From: Gammaproteobacteria bacterium
GTDB lineage: Bacteria; Pseudomonadota; Gammaproteobacteria; Enterobacterales; Permianibacteraceae
Direction: 5' to 3'
DNA: 64,000 nt
Assembly: GCA_016182845.1 (NCBI GenBank)
Contig: JACPFT010000016.1
Span: 124,001-188,000, forward strand
Position 1 is the first letter of the stretch. Each line of letters opens with the position of its first letter. This document shows, piece by piece, positions 54,087 to 62,962 of this stretch. The position numbers were made by a program, and so were the translations under genes. Below the pieces are notes generated by a model that searched no databases, was not told the DNA's origin, and worked only from the letters and a program-made list of their open reading frames with translations.

Positions 54087-56597
54087 TCAGAAATGCGTGT
54101 AGCTCAGGCCCAGGACATAGGTCGGGCCGTATTCCTCGTACTGGGCGTTATAGGCCCGGCGCCCGGTATAGGCGTAATAGGGCTCGTCGTTGAGGTTCTG
54201 TGCCTCGACATAGACCTGCAGGTTCTTGCTCAGGAAATAGTGAGCCGAGAAGTCCAGCTGGGTCTGGGCATCCACTTCCACGTCATGGGCCTTGTCGCCG
54301 ACGCCGGCCACTTCCAGCAGGTAGTCCGACTTGTAGTTGGCGGTCAGACGCAGGTTCCAGTGCTCGGTCTCATAGCCCAGGGTCAGGTTGCCCGTCAGCT
54401 CCGACTGGTTGGGCAGGCGAATCGTCCGGCGCAGGCCCTCGCCATTCTCGATCTCCGCCTCGGAATGGCTCCAGCTGGCATTGGCGCCGATCAGGAGGCC
54501 GTTCCAGGGCGCGGGCAGCATGGCCAGCTTATGGCTGTAGTTCAGCTCCAGGCCCAGCAGCTCGGCCTCCTCGCCATTGGCGAAGCTCAAGGCGCTGTCG
54601 AAATCCGCCCAGCGGCCGCTACCGGCCAGATCCGTGTTGTACACGAAGTGCTCGATGTCCTTGTAGAACAGGAAGGCCGAGAGCACGCTGGCCTCGCCCA
54701 GATAGTGCTCGATGCCCAGATCCAGGTTGGAGGCCTCCAGGGGCTTGAGCTCCGGGTTGCCGAATTCCGCTTCCGCGCCGTCGATGAGGAAGCCGGGGCG
54801 GGCCTGCTCGAAGGTCGGGCGCACCACGCTGTGGGTCCAGGCCATGCGCAGCTGGGTCGCCTCGCCGATCGGGTAGCGGGCATGCAGGCCCGGCAGCCAG
54901 TGGCCGTCCTCGCGCTCGGTGTCCACCGCGACGAATTCGCCGTCTTCGACGCCGGTGCCGACGGCGCGGAAGTCGGTGCCCTCGTAACGCAGGCCGGCGA
55001 TGAGCTGCCAGTCCTCCAGGTCCAGGCGCTGCATGACGTAAGCGGCGTCGATGTCCTCGTGGATCCGGTAGTCCTCGATGCGCGAGGCCTCCTCGTCGTA
55101 GAAGTCCTCGCGGTCCAGGCCGCTCAGCAGGCCGGCGATGGGGTCCAGGGCGATGCCCTGGCCGAAGGGCTGCAGGCTGTAGTCCACATCGCCGTCGAGA
55201 TAGGCGCTCATGCTCAGGGCGCTGGCCGGCACGCCGGCGTCCTTGAGCTTCTTGAAGGCCCAGAGTTCGCTGTCGCCGGTCTTCTCGCGGCGGCTGGCCT
55301 TGGCGCCGAACTTCAGCTCGGCCTCATGGCCGGCCCAGTCGAAGCTGCGCGCCAGATCCAGGCGGGCATTGCGCTCCCGGTCCTCGGTGTCCGAAGACTC
55401 CAGCTCGGCCTTGTCGAGGCTGAACCTGGTCGGGTCGAAGAACAGGCCGGGGGCGATGAGACGGGGCCGCTGGCCGCCCGTGTAACCGAAGCCGGACTGC
55501 TTGCCGGCGGTGAACACGATGGGATCGAAATGCTCCGGCGTGTCCTCGCCGGCCCGGCTGACACCGGCCTGGCCGCTCAGGGTCCAGTCGCCGAGGCCGC
55601 GCTTGCCGCCCAGGACGAGCGAGCGGATGGTCTGCTCCTCGTAGCGATCCTTCAGCCGGCGTTCGACCTTGGCCTTGCCGGTCTCGCCTTCGGCCATGGC
55701 CTTATCGAAGCTGAGCTTGGCCGACTGGCGGGTCTCTTGATCGGAGAAGCGGCTGGCCAGGGTGCGCAGGTAATAGCTGTCGCCCTCATCGCTCCGGTAG
55801 TCCAGGTTCAGGGCGCCGCCGCGGCGCTCGCGTCCGATGCGGTAATCGCGCAGCTCCACCGATTCCAGGCGGGCGCCGTCCTCGAAGTCCCAGGCGCCGC
55901 CCGTCTCGACATTCTCCGAGCCGAAGCGGTGCTGGTGCCCGTTCAGGGCGCCGGCCAGGGCCCATTCGCCGCCGGCGACCGGGAAGCGCTGGCTGTAGGC
56001 GCCGGAGTATTTCGGGCTGTACTGGCCGGTGTTCTCGTCATAGCCGCCCTGGGCGGTCAGGGCATAGAAGCGATCGCGATGGTCGAAACCGGACAGGCTC
56101 TCCACGTTGATCGTGCCGCCCAGGGAATTGGCGTCCATGTCCGGGGTCAGGCTCTTGACCACGGTCAGGGACTGGACCAGCTCGGCGGGCACCACGTCCA
56201 GGGCCACGGCGCGCCGGCCGCTCTCCGGGGCCGGCACCAGGGAGCCGTTGATGGTCACGGCATTCAGATCCGGCCCCAGGCCGCGCACGCGGATGAAGCG
56301 GCCCTCGCCCTGGTCGCGCTCGACGGACACGCCGGGCAGGCGCTGCAGGGCCTCGGCGGCATTGGCATCGGGCAGCTGGCCTATGCCATCGGCATGCACG
56401 ACGCTCTCGATACTGTCCGCATAGCGCTGCTTGCGCAGGGACTCGTCCAGGCTGGCGGCCTGGCCGATGACCACGATGCGCTCGGTGCCGGCGTCATCAT
56501 CAGGCGTTTCCGCCTGGGCGCTGCCGGCCAAGACGGCGAGACAGAGGGCGCTGTAACGAAAGGCCGCCGAGGCGGCGCGGGTATGGAATCTGGACAC
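54087..56597 (-). CDS. TonB-dependent receptor, probable phytate/phosphate-ester uptake
   Basis: 836 residues from the GTG at 56597, preceded by GGGGAGA; upstream in-frame sequence crosses repeats and the promoter. Signal peptide about 1-30 (SAQA-ET). A plug with the Xanthomonas/Caulobacter receptor subgroup style (ADSIESVVHADGIGQLPDAN, AEALQRLPGVSVERDQGEGRFIRVRGLGPDLNAVTINGS, split) and a barrel ending GLSYTHF. This subgroup is found next to beta-propeller phytases. The gene is preceded by a PHO-box-like site. Confidence 0.9.
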   Translation of the reverse strand: MSRFHTRAASAAFRYSALCLAVLAGSAQAETPDDDAGTERIVVIGQAASLDESLRKQRYADSIESVVHADGIGQLPDANAAEALQRLPGVSVERDQGEGRFIRVRGLGPDLNAVTINGSLVPAPESGRRAVALDVVPAELVQSLTVVKSLTPDMDANSLGGTINVESLSGFDHRDRFYALTAQGGYDENTGQYSPKYSGAYSQRFPVAGGEWALAGALNGHQHRFGSENVETGGAWDFEDGARLESVELRDYRIGRERRGGALNLDYRSDEGDSYYLRTLASRFSDQETRQSAKLSFDKAMAEGETGKAKVERRLKDRYEEQTIRSLVLGGKRGLGDWTLSGQAGVSRAGEDTPEHFDPIVFTAGKQSGFGYTGGQRPRLIAPGLFFDPTRFSLDKAELESSDTEDRERNARLDLARSFDWAGHEAELKFGAKASRREKTGDSELWAFKKLKDAGVPASALSMSAYLDGDVDYSLQPFGQGIALDPIAGLLSGLDREDFYDEEASRIEDYRIHEDIDAAYVMQRLDLEDWQLIAGLRYEGTDFRAVGTGVEDGEFVAVDTEREDGHWLPGLHARYPIGEATQLRMAWTHSVVRPTFEQARPGFLIDGAEAEFGNPELKPLEASNLDLGIEHYLGEASVLSAFLFYKDIEHFVYNTDLAGSGRWADFDSALSFANGEEAELLGLELNYSHKLAMLPAPWNGLLIGANASWSHSEAEIENGEGLRRTIRLPNQSELTGNLTLGYETEHWNLRLTANYKSDYLLEVAGVGDKAHDVEVDAQTQLDFSAHYFLSKNLQVYVEAQNLNDEPYYAYTGRRAYNAQYEEYGPTYVLGLSYTHF

Positions 56598-56650
56598 GGT
56601 GTCTCCCCAGGAACGGCTATGGGGCCTGCGAACCAGGCCGATGGCTGCGC

Positions 56651-56684
56651 ACCCTAGGGCGGGTCCGTGACGATTGCGTGACAG
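56651..56684 (-). promoter_or_regulatory. PHO-box-like site and -10 for the receptor gene
   Basis: On the minus strand CTGTCAC GCAA TCGTCAC: two 7-mers separated by four bases (11-bp period), compared with the PhoB consensus CTGTCAT NNNN CTGTCA(C/T). The first matches 7 of 7 to the relaxed form, the second 5 of 7. TAGGGT lies exactly 10 bp downstream as a -10, the usual PhoB geometry. It is 70 bp before the GTG start. Confidence 0.6.
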
Positions 56685-56828
56685 GGTTCCGCCCCAGCCC
56701 AGGGAAAACGGGGATTTTCGGATCATTGAACGGCGTTTTGAGCTTTTCGGACCTTGGGGAAGGCGAAACCCGAGTGCGCATGGCCTCGTAACCCCCGAGC
56801 GGAAGCTGCCAGATACCCGGGGCGACGG

Positions 56829-56940
56829 CCCTTCGATACGGCCGCTACGCGGCCTACTCAGGGCGAACGGGGTATCGATCGCGAAGGGATAAGTAAACCG
56901 TTCGCCCTGAGTAGCCGCCGTCAGGCGATGTATCGAAGGG
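56829..56940. repeat. REP-like inverted repeat, family B copy 3
   Basis: Arms CCTTCGATAC...TACTCAGGGCGAACGG and CCGTTCGCCCTGAGTA...TATCGAAGG with stem-loops GGCCGCTACGCGGCC and a less regular GCCGCCGTCAGGCG. It separates the two divergent promoters. Confidence 0.8.
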
Positions 56941-57005
56941 CCGCGTGCCGCCATGCGCCGCACCTATGCCCTGAGCCGTTCGGACCCGTTTCCCGGTTTT
57001 CCCCG

Positions 57006-57039
57006 CTGACACATCCTTGTCACACCACCGTGTTTAGCT
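57006..57039 (+). promoter_or_regulatory. PHO-box-like site and -10 for the GGDEF-AraC operon
   Basis: CTGACAC ATCC TTGTCAC: two 7-mers, each 6 of 7 to CTGTCAC, spaced by four bases. Ten bases later TTAGCT is a weak -10. The start codon is at 57072. Together with the site at 56667-56684 it suggests that PhoB controls both divergent units. Confidence 0.6.
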
Positions 57040-57071
57040 GCGCCCCATCCTGGATCACGACCGCCTCCGCC

Positions 57072-58010
57072 ATGCCTCATGCCCTCACCCGCCTCGCCCG
57101 CGAGCACGGCCAGAAACTCCTGGGCCTGTTCCTGCCCAGCCAGCTCGTGCTCCTGGCCTGTTTGGCCCAGGGCCAGCTCAAGCCCGCCGCGGAATGGGTG
57201 TGGATCGATATTCTCGGCGAGGGCGGCACGGCCCTGTTCATCCTGATCTGGCTGGGTTTCATCGTCATCAGCCGGCCGGCCGGACGCATCACCAATCTCC
57301 TGGTCCTGGGCCTGTCCGGAGTGTTCCTGTCCATGTGGGTGGATACCCTGGACGAGTTCATCCGCCTGCCGGCCACGGCCCGCTGGGACCAGTGGCTGGA
57401 ATCGGGGCTGATGCCCCTGGGTTTCGTGCTCCTGACCTGGGGCCTGCACGGCTGGCAGCAGGAACAGCGCAGCCTGATGCGCCAGCTCGCCAAGCGCGAG
57501 CGCCTGTTCCGCGACCATCGGCTCTACGACAAGCTGCTGCCCTTATGCGGCGCGGCGTACTTGCGCGAACAGCTGCGCCTGGAGCTAGGCACGCGCGACG
57601 AGCGTCAGCCGGTGTTCTCGGTCCTGATGCTGGATCTGGACGAGTTCGCCGACCTGAACCGCCGCCATGGCCGGGCCGAAGGCGATCGGGTCCTGGAGGC
57701 CGTGGCCCAGATCCTGGTGCTCAATCTGCGCCACGGCGACCTGCTCTGCCGCCTGGCCGGGGATCGCTTCGTCGCGCTCCTGCCCCGAACCGGCGAGACC
57801 CAGGCCCAGGGCCTGGCCCAGGAACTCTGCGCCGCCCTCGCCTGTTACGCCCACAAGACCGCACCGGCCGGGGAGCGCCTGCATCTGTCTTCCAGCGCCG
57901 CCGTCGTGATGTGCGAGGCCCAGGACACGCCCGAGGGCCTGCTGGACCGGCTGACCCGCCGCCTGCTGGCCGCCAAGGAGCGCAAGCCCCCGCTGCGGAG
58001 GGCCTCGTGA
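57072..58010 (+). CDS. Membrane protein with degenerate GGDEF domain
   Basis: 312 residues from the ATG at 57072. Three or four membrane helices in the first 125 residues, then a GGDEF domain (about 155-310). The opening VFSVLMLDLDEFADLNRRHGRAEGDRVL is intact, but the signature reads LAGDRFVALL, so GGDEF has become AGDRF; loss of the catalytic glutamate predicts no diguanylate cyclase activity. It may bind GTP or act as a sensor. GTGA overlap with the AraC-type gene. Confidence 0.85.
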   Translation: MPHALTRLAREHGQKLLGLFLPSQLVLLACLAQGQLKPAAEWVWIDILGEGGTALFILIWLGFIVISRPAGRITNLLVLGLSGVFLSMWVDTLDEFIRLPATARWDQWLESGLMPLGFVLLTWGLHGWQQEQRSLMRQLAKRERLFRDHRLYDKLLPLCGAAYLREQLRLELGTRDERQPVFSVLMLDLDEFADLNRRHGRAEGDRVLEAVAQILVLNLRHGDLLCRLAGDRFVALLPRTGETQAQGLAQELCAALACYAHKTAPAGERLHLSSSAAVVMCEAQDTPEGLLDRLTRRLLAAKERKPPLRRAS

Positions 58011-59035
58011 GTCCCGCCTGGTACGAACGCGACGAGCGCTTCATTCCGGCCCGCCACCAGCCGGCCCTGCTCATGGATCTGGCCCTGTCCCGCGAGGTGG
58101 ACAGCCATGCCCTGCTGCGCGGCACCCGGCTGTTTCTGGAGGATGTGCTCAAGGCCCCGCTGGACCTCAGCCCGGAGCAGTTCCTGCGCCTCATCGCCAA
58201 TGCCCAAGACTGCCTGGACGCACCGGACACGGCCTTCCTCCTGGGCCAGCAGCTGCTACCCGGCCATTACGGCCCGGCGAGCCAGGCCCTGGAGCATGCC
58301 GCCAACCTGGGCCAGGCCCTGGACATCCTGGTCGGCGAGCGCCAGGTGCTCAGCCCCCTGCTGGTGCCGCGTCTGAAGCTGGACGGCGAGCATGCCTATC
58401 TCTACTGGCTGGACCCTTGGGGCTCCGGCGAGGCGCGGCGCTTCCTGGTGGAGATGAGCCAATGCGCCGTCCAGTCCATGAGCCGCTGGCTGTCCGGCGA
58501 ACGCCTGCCCTGGCGTTTCCTGTTCAGCCACGAACGCCCGGAACACCTGGAGCAATACCAGGCCCATCTGGGCATGGCCCTGCATTTCGGCTGCCGCATC
58601 GACGTCATGGTCCTACCCCGCGAGCACCTGCTGCGGCCCTGGCCGCGCGCCTCGGCGACGGTCTGCCAGGCGGCACTGGCGGAAGGCCGGCGGGAGCGGA
58701 CCCTGGCCGGCCGCGAGCATGGCCTCCTGGATCGGGTGGAGGAGCTGTGCGCGGCGCGCCTGCGCGCCATGCCGGACCTGGACAGCCTGGCCGCCGAGCT
58801 GGCCTTAAGTCCGGCGACCCTGAAGCGCAAGCTGAAGAAGCATGGCAGCTCCTACCAGGCCCTGCAGGACGGCGCGCGCCTGCATGCCGCGCTCTACTTG
58901 GTTTGGGCGCGCGGCTATGACAACGAGGCGGTGGCCGAGCGCCTGGCCTTCCACGACGCGCCGAACTTCCGCCGCGCCTTCCGGCGTTGGACCGGTCTCG
59001 TGCCCAGCGTGCTGCGCGGCTGGCTGGAAGCCTGA
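58007..59035 (+). CDS. AraC-family transcriptional regulator
   Basis: 342 residues from the GTG at 58007, overlapping the GGDEF stop, with GGAGGG upstream. N-terminal effector domain of the Arabinose_bd type (about 15-200), C-terminal double helix-turn-helix (LDSLAAELALSPATLKRKLKKHGSSYQ and AVAERLAFHDAPNFRRAFRRWTG, split). Co-translated with the degenerate GGDEF membrane protein, suggesting the pair forms a sensor-regulator unit. Confidence 0.88.
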   Translation: MSPAWYERDERFIPARHQPALLMDLALSREVDSHALLRGTRLFLEDVLKAPLDLSPEQFLRLIANAQDCLDAPDTAFLLGQQLLPGHYGPASQALEHAANLGQALDILVGERQVLSPLLVPRLKLDGEHAYLYWLDPWGSGEARRFLVEMSQCAVQSMSRWLSGERLPWRFLFSHERPEHLEQYQAHLGMALHFGCRIDVMVLPREHLLRPWPRASATVCQAALAEGRRERTLAGREHGLLDRVEELCAARLRAMPDLDSLAAELALSPATLKRKLKKHGSSYQALQDGARLHAALYLVWARGYDNEAVAERLAFHDAPNFRRAFRRWTGLVPSVLRGWLEA

Positions 59036-59094
59036 ACCGGCTCTGGCCGCCAAAAAGCGGCTTATACTCAGGTAAAAGACCCGTGGAAGCCTGC

Positions 59095-60120
59095 ATGCGC
59101 CGCTTGTCCGCCCTACTCCTCGCCAGTTTCTGCCTTCCCGCCTACGGCCAATCCGGCCAGCTCATCAGCATGCCCCCGCCCGAGACCGCCCAGTTCGTGC
59201 AACTGGCCTGGTCCGGGACCGGCACGCCCATCCCGGTGCGCCTGGCGCCGCTCGTCAATCTGAGCGCCCGGGACACCGGCCAGCCGGAGAGCGCCCGGGA
59301 CGGCCTATCCCAAGCGGCCGAGCGCGGCGACGTGCCCCTGGCGGCTCTGGATGCCCTGTGGCGCCAGCAGGTGGCGGCCAGCGGCCTGCTGAAACCCGTG
59401 GAGGTACGCGACGGCATCGCCCCTCGCTACGACCTCCGCCTGGCCGTGGTCGATTACGCGCCCCAGTACGCCTCCGGTTTCGGCGGCTGGTTCGGCTCGG
59501 CCTGGGAGTGGAGCAAGTCCCAGCTGCACCTGGGCAGCGCGACGGCGCGCGCCGGCCTGCGCCTGCATCTGTACGAAGCGGGCCGTGAGGCGCCGATGCT
59601 GGCCCTGGAGCTGCGCGGGGGCTTGCGCGACTGCGACGTCCAGGACTTCGCGCCGCTCGCCCAGGCCGGCGGCGAAGCGGATGCCTTCCTCAATACCTGG
59701 GGGCGCACGACCATCGGCCAGACCCTGCATGCCCTGATGAACCGGGGCCTGGCGGAGCTGGCCCGGGCGCTCAAGCCGGCCCGGCCGGGCGGCACGGTCA
59801 TCGCCGTCGGGCGCGGCGAGGTCTGGGTGGATCTGCGCAGCGCCCTGCCGGGCGAGCGGCTTCAAGCCCGCCACCGCGACGATCAACGGCCCCTGGGCGA
59901 GCTGAGCATCGCCGACGGCGAGCCCGGCCGCTACCGGGCCCTGCCCCGGGATCTGCCGGCCTCGGCCCTGGTGCCCGGCGATGCCCTGGTGCAGCTGGAC
60001 GCGCCGGCACAGAACAGTTATCGGAGCCTGAGCAGGGAGGCCTCGCGCTGCGAGGCCGACGCTGGCCCAGAACACGCGGCCCAGGACGAGCCCAAGCACA
60101 GGAGAGCGCCTCATGGCTGA
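59095..60120 (+). CDS. Hypothetical exported protein
   Basis: 341 residues from the ATG at 59095 with GGAA upstream. Signal peptide about 1-19 (LPAYG-QS). No family recognised. Two parts: a first region with a YDLRLAVVDYAPQYASGFGGWFGSAWEW stretch (split) and a C-terminal region (about 240-320) resembling a small beta domain with GRGEVWVDLRSALPGERL. The end overlaps the LOG gene by eight bases, so it is transcribed with it. Confidence 0.6.
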   Translation: MRRLSALLLASFCLPAYGQSGQLISMPPPETAQFVQLAWSGTGTPIPVRLAPLVNLSARDTGQPESARDGLSQAAERGDVPLAALDALWRQQVAASGLLKPVEVRDGIAPRYDLRLAVVDYAPQYASGFGGWFGSAWEWSKSQLHLGSATARAGLRLHLYEAGREAPMLALELRGGLRDCDVQDFAPLAQAGGEADAFLNTWGRTTIGQTLHALMNRGLAELARALKPARPGGTVIAVGRGEVWVDLRSALPGERLQARHRDDQRPLGELSIADGEPGRYRALPRDLPASALVPGDALVQLDAPAQNSYRSLSREASRCEADAGPEHAAQDEPKHRRAPHG

Positions 60121-61051
60121 GAAGAAACACTACCCCACCGTGCGCCGCCACAAGCAGCGCATCCCTTCCGCCAGCGACAACCTGGCGCGGGCCGGCCGGG
60201 TCATGGACACGCCCCAGACCCGTGCGCCGTCCTTCGCCCTGGCCTTCGCCGACCAGGACTTCCTGGTGCGCGAGGAACTGCGCGCCGTGCGCCTGCAGCT
60301 GGAACTGCTCAAGCCGGAAATCCTGCTCCAGGAGCGCCACATCGAATCCACCGTGGTGATGTTCGGCAGCGCCCGCATCGCCTCGCCGGAGAAGGCGCAG
60401 ATGCTCATCGAGAAGGCCGAGCGCAAGCTGGCCAATTACCCGGAGGACCCGGAGCTGCAGCAGGAGCTGGCGCGGGCCCGCGCCAAGCTGAGCATGAGCC
60501 GCTACTACGCCGAGGCGCGCAAGCTGGGCCAGCTGGTCTCCGAGCACGGCACCCTGCCCGGTAATGGCCGCCTGGTGGTCATCACCGGCGGCGGCCCGGG
60601 CATCATGGAGGCCGCCAACCGGGGTGCCCACGACACGGGCGCGCCCTCCATCGGCCTCAATATCGTGCTGCCCGAGGAACAGGCGCCTAACCCCTATATC
60701 ACGCCTGCGCTATGCTTCCAGTTCCACTATTTCGCCGTGCGCAAGATGCACTTCATGCTGCGCGCCGCCGCCATGGTGGCCTTCCCGGGCGGTTTCGGCA
60801 CCCTGGACGAGCTGTTCGAGGCACTGACCCTCTTGCAGACCAATCGCATCACGCCCATGCCCATCATCCTCTTCGGCGAGAGCTTCTGGCAGCGGCTCAT
60901 CGATTTCGACTACCTGGTGGAAATGGGCATGATCGCCGCCGGGGACAAGGAATTGTTCCGCTTCGTGGAAACCGCCGAGGAAGCCTGGGGCTTGATCGCC
61001 GAGCAGTTGGGCTTGAGTACGCCCGAACCCCTGGCCACCGATCTCACCTGA
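60113..61051 (+). CDS. LOG-family / TIGR00730 Rossmann-fold protein
   Basis: 312 residues, longer than the 190-residue short form because of an N-terminal extension of about 90 residues. Family motifs ITGGGPGIMEAANRGA (near 160) and FPGGFGTLDELFE (near 223), the nucleotide 5-monophosphate phosphoribohydrolase signature. Related proteins cleave AMP or cytokinin nucleotides; the true bacterial substrate is uncertain. Confidence 0.9.
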   Translation: MAEKKHYPTVRRHKQRIPSASDNLARAGRVMDTPQTRAPSFALAFADQDFLVREELRAVRLQLELLKPEILLQERHIESTVVMFGSARIASPEKAQMLIEKAERKLANYPEDPELQQELARARAKLSMSRYYAEARKLGQLVSEHGTLPGNGRLVVITGGGPGIMEAANRGAHDTGAPSIGLNIVLPEEQAPNPYITPALCFQFHYFAVRKMHFMLRAAAMVAFPGGFGTLDELFEALTLLQTNRITPMPIILFGESFWQRLIDFDYLVEMGMIAAGDKELFRFVETAEEAWGLIAEQLGLSTPEPLATDLT

Positions 61052-61066
61052 GGAGCAGAGCACGCC

Positions 61067-61570
61067 ATGAGCAAACCCGATCGCCAAGCCCGAGGCTATG
61101 CCCAGATGCTGGAACGCCTGCGCGCCGGCAGCGCCGAGGGCCTGCACACGGCCCGCGCCATGGCCGTGCGCCTGGGCGAGCTGTCCCAGGAAGAGGCCGA
61201 GCTGGTGGGCAACTACCTGCGCCGGGACCTGACCGCACTGCGCCGCTGGCTGGATCGGAGCAGCCATGCCTTGAGTCAGTGGCTGGACTTCGACCTGGAC
61301 ATGCTGGAAGGCGAGCTCTGGGACTGGCTGAAACGCAGCGCCGATCCCACGGAACTGGCCTGGCTGGAGAACGCCCTGCAACAATCCGAGGCCGCCGAGG
61401 CGCCGGACAGCGTCCACACCGGCGAGGACTTTCACACCGGAGAGATCTGCGGCCTGGGCAGCCTGGAATGCCAAGCCTGCGGCCAGCGCGTGCGTTTCAC
61501 CAAGCCCGGCCCCATTCCGCCTTGCCCGCGCTGCCATAAGACGCTATTTTCGCGCCTGGCGGACAGTTAA
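61067..61570 (+). CDS. DUF1451 zinc-ribbon protein
   Basis: 167 residues. Helical N-terminal region, a conserved FHTGEICGLGSLEC segment and a C-terminal zinc ribbon CQACGQ...CPRCHK. A gammaproteobacterial family of unknown function. It follows the LOG gene by 15 bp on the same strand. The low-GC island begins right after its stop. Confidence 0.85.
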   Translation: MSKPDRQARGYAQMLERLRAGSAEGLHTARAMAVRLGELSQEEAELVGNYLRRDLTALRRWLDRSSHALSQWLDFDLDMLEGELWDWLKRSADPTELAWLENALQQSEAAEAPDSVHTGEDFHTGEICGLGSLECQACGQRVRFTKPGPIPPCPRCHKTLFSRLADS

Positions 61571-61617
61571 TATCTAATTTTGGCAAACTTGCACTCTGGC
61601 CCAAGGAGGGAGTTATA

Positions 61618-62496
61618 GTGATAGTCAATTGCAAACTGCGGTATTGCATGTTTCTTTCAATTTGCTGCGTTCTACTGAATGGGTGTGAAAAGAGACTTGA
61701 TGGTTCAAGTAAGGAGCGCTACGAACAGAGCGTCTTTGAACTAAAAGAAAGCATTAACAATACACATGAAGAATTGCGCACCGACTTTTACAATGGCTTA
61801 TCGGTAAAGAAAGAACACTGCCCACAACAAAAACCTTTCGACTATCACTGCTTCCACGATCTGAGCGCTACAGACTTGATTGTCATTGGCATGCAAGAAC
61901 GAATATCCAATCTCCAACATGAAATTTCACAAGCAAAAGTTGACAAGGAGGCAGTTGAGCGACTCATAGACACCGTTCAAAACTCATTGCAGAAAGGGAT
62001 GTCAAATGCGAAAGAAATGCTTAAAGGCGGAGAGGTCACACGTAAGGAGCTAACAACAAACGACGACAAAGAACAAGTAGTAAAAGTGACCTTTAGAAAC
62101 TGGAGACAAGGTCCCGATTCCATTATCGTCAAGATGCTTGACATGGAAACAGGCCACATCCTCTCCCAATGCGTAGTGAGCCCCTTCTACAGAGATGAAG
62201 TTAGTTGCGACTTTCAAATTGAACGCAACACTTTTGTGACGGAAAGACTAATAACCCAACAGACATCCTTCACATTTGAATTTGAAAACGGAGGTGCACA
62301 GTACAACTCTTGGGAGGAAAGCGTCTTGAAAGTTCGCGACGAACTACATAAAAAACAGCATTCGCTGTCAGAACGTATCAAGAGAGGGAATAAGTTGCAA
62401 AGCAAGTGCATGGCTTTTTTAGAAATGGTAACCAACAATAACGCCCGCGACATAGCAGTGTATGAATGCACAGAACACATAAACCAACCACTTTAA
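61618..62496 (+). CDS. Predicted lipoprotein of the AT-rich island
   Basis: 292 residues from the GTG at 61618, with a strong AAGGAGGG seven bases before. N-terminal signal with lipobox LLNGC (Cys near 23). The mature part has a predicted coiled coil (about 95-125) and several cysteines. No family recognised. Codon use is AT-rich and foreign to the neighbourhood. Confidence 0.7.
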   Translation: MIVNCKLRYCMFLSICCVLLNGCEKRLDGSSKERYEQSVFELKESINNTHEELRTDFYNGLSVKKEHCPQQKPFDYHCFHDLSATDLIVIGMQERISNLQHEISQAKVDKEAVERLIDTVQNSLQKGMSNAKEMLKGGEVTRKELTTNDDKEQVVKVTFRNWRQGPDSIIVKMLDMETGHILSQCVVSPFYRDEVSCDFQIERNTFVTERLITQQTSFTFEFENGGAQYNSWEESVLKVRDELHKKQHSLSERIKRGNKLQSKCMAFLEMVTNNNARDIAVYECTEHINQPL

Positions 62497-62540
62497 CCAA
62501 CCACGACTGACCGAAACCGAACCTAAATAGGGATTATTAA

Positions 62541-62894
62541 ATGCTCACTCTTTATGCTCCGGCAACATATCCAAGAGAAAAGTCAGCAATTCGGGCATAT
62601 ACGGTAGCAGCATTCCGCATAACACAGCAAAGCGTACAGCTATCGCTCATTCCAATGCAAGCTGACATTCTACACTTTCTTGTAAAACCACGTGCTTTAA
62701 GGTATTGGGTTAGCAATGGATGGCTTTTAAAATTTAACACTACGTACACCCTTACAAAAGAAGGACTTGCCACTTGCCAACAGTCACTCGCGGGGCAGTT
62801 AGACACCCACAATACAACTGCAACACTCGTTGAATACTGGCAGCATCAGTTTTTGGAGAACTCGGGACTTCCTAGAACTGCACAATTTGCCTGA
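62541..62894 (+). CDS. Unknown protein of the AT-rich island
   Basis: 117 residues, ATG preceded by AGGGA. No signal peptide. The middle (WVSNGWLLKFNTTYTLTKEG) has the strand-turn-helix look of a winged-helix tail, but I cannot assign a family. Same foreign composition and strand as the lipoprotein gene 44 bp upstream. Confidence 0.6.
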   Translation: MLTLYAPATYPREKSAIRAYTVAAFRITQQSVQLSLIPMQADILHFLVKPRALRYWVSNGWLLKFNTTYTLTKEGLATCQQSLAGQLDTHNTTATLVEYWQHQFLENSGLPRTAQFA

Positions 62895-62962
62895 ATCTAA
62901 CAGTTCATTTCACTCCCTCTGCCTTACATCAAATTATTTGCCCTCGGCACAGACTCACTACC

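Larger units (their letters stand above)
56598..57071. other. 474-bp divergent promoter region of the phosphate module
   Basis: Holds the receptor promoter with a PHO-box-like site (56651-56684), a family B REP-like repeat (56829-56940) and the promoter of the GGDEF gene with a second PHO-box-like site (57006-57039). No coding ORF is supported. Confidence 0.6.
61571..62940. other. AT-rich genomic island with two orphan genes
   Basis: Base composition drops sharply from the DUF1451 stop to just before the YdcF gene: A/T-ending codons and A-rich runs prevail, unlike both neighbours. It contains two ORFs and no transposase or integrase. ACAGTTAAT (61565) and ACAGTTCAT (62902) near the two ends are similar, but this may be chance. 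Confidence 0.7.

Noticed and set aside
54039-56657. 872-codon open frame on the plus strand opposite the phytate receptor
   Set aside because: Shadow of a clear TonB-dependent receptor; no domain and biased composition.
61571-62940. Integron gene cassette
   Set aside because: ATCTAAC after the second gene fits a core half-site, but I could not find the matching inverse half or an attC-like stem, and no integrase is present.
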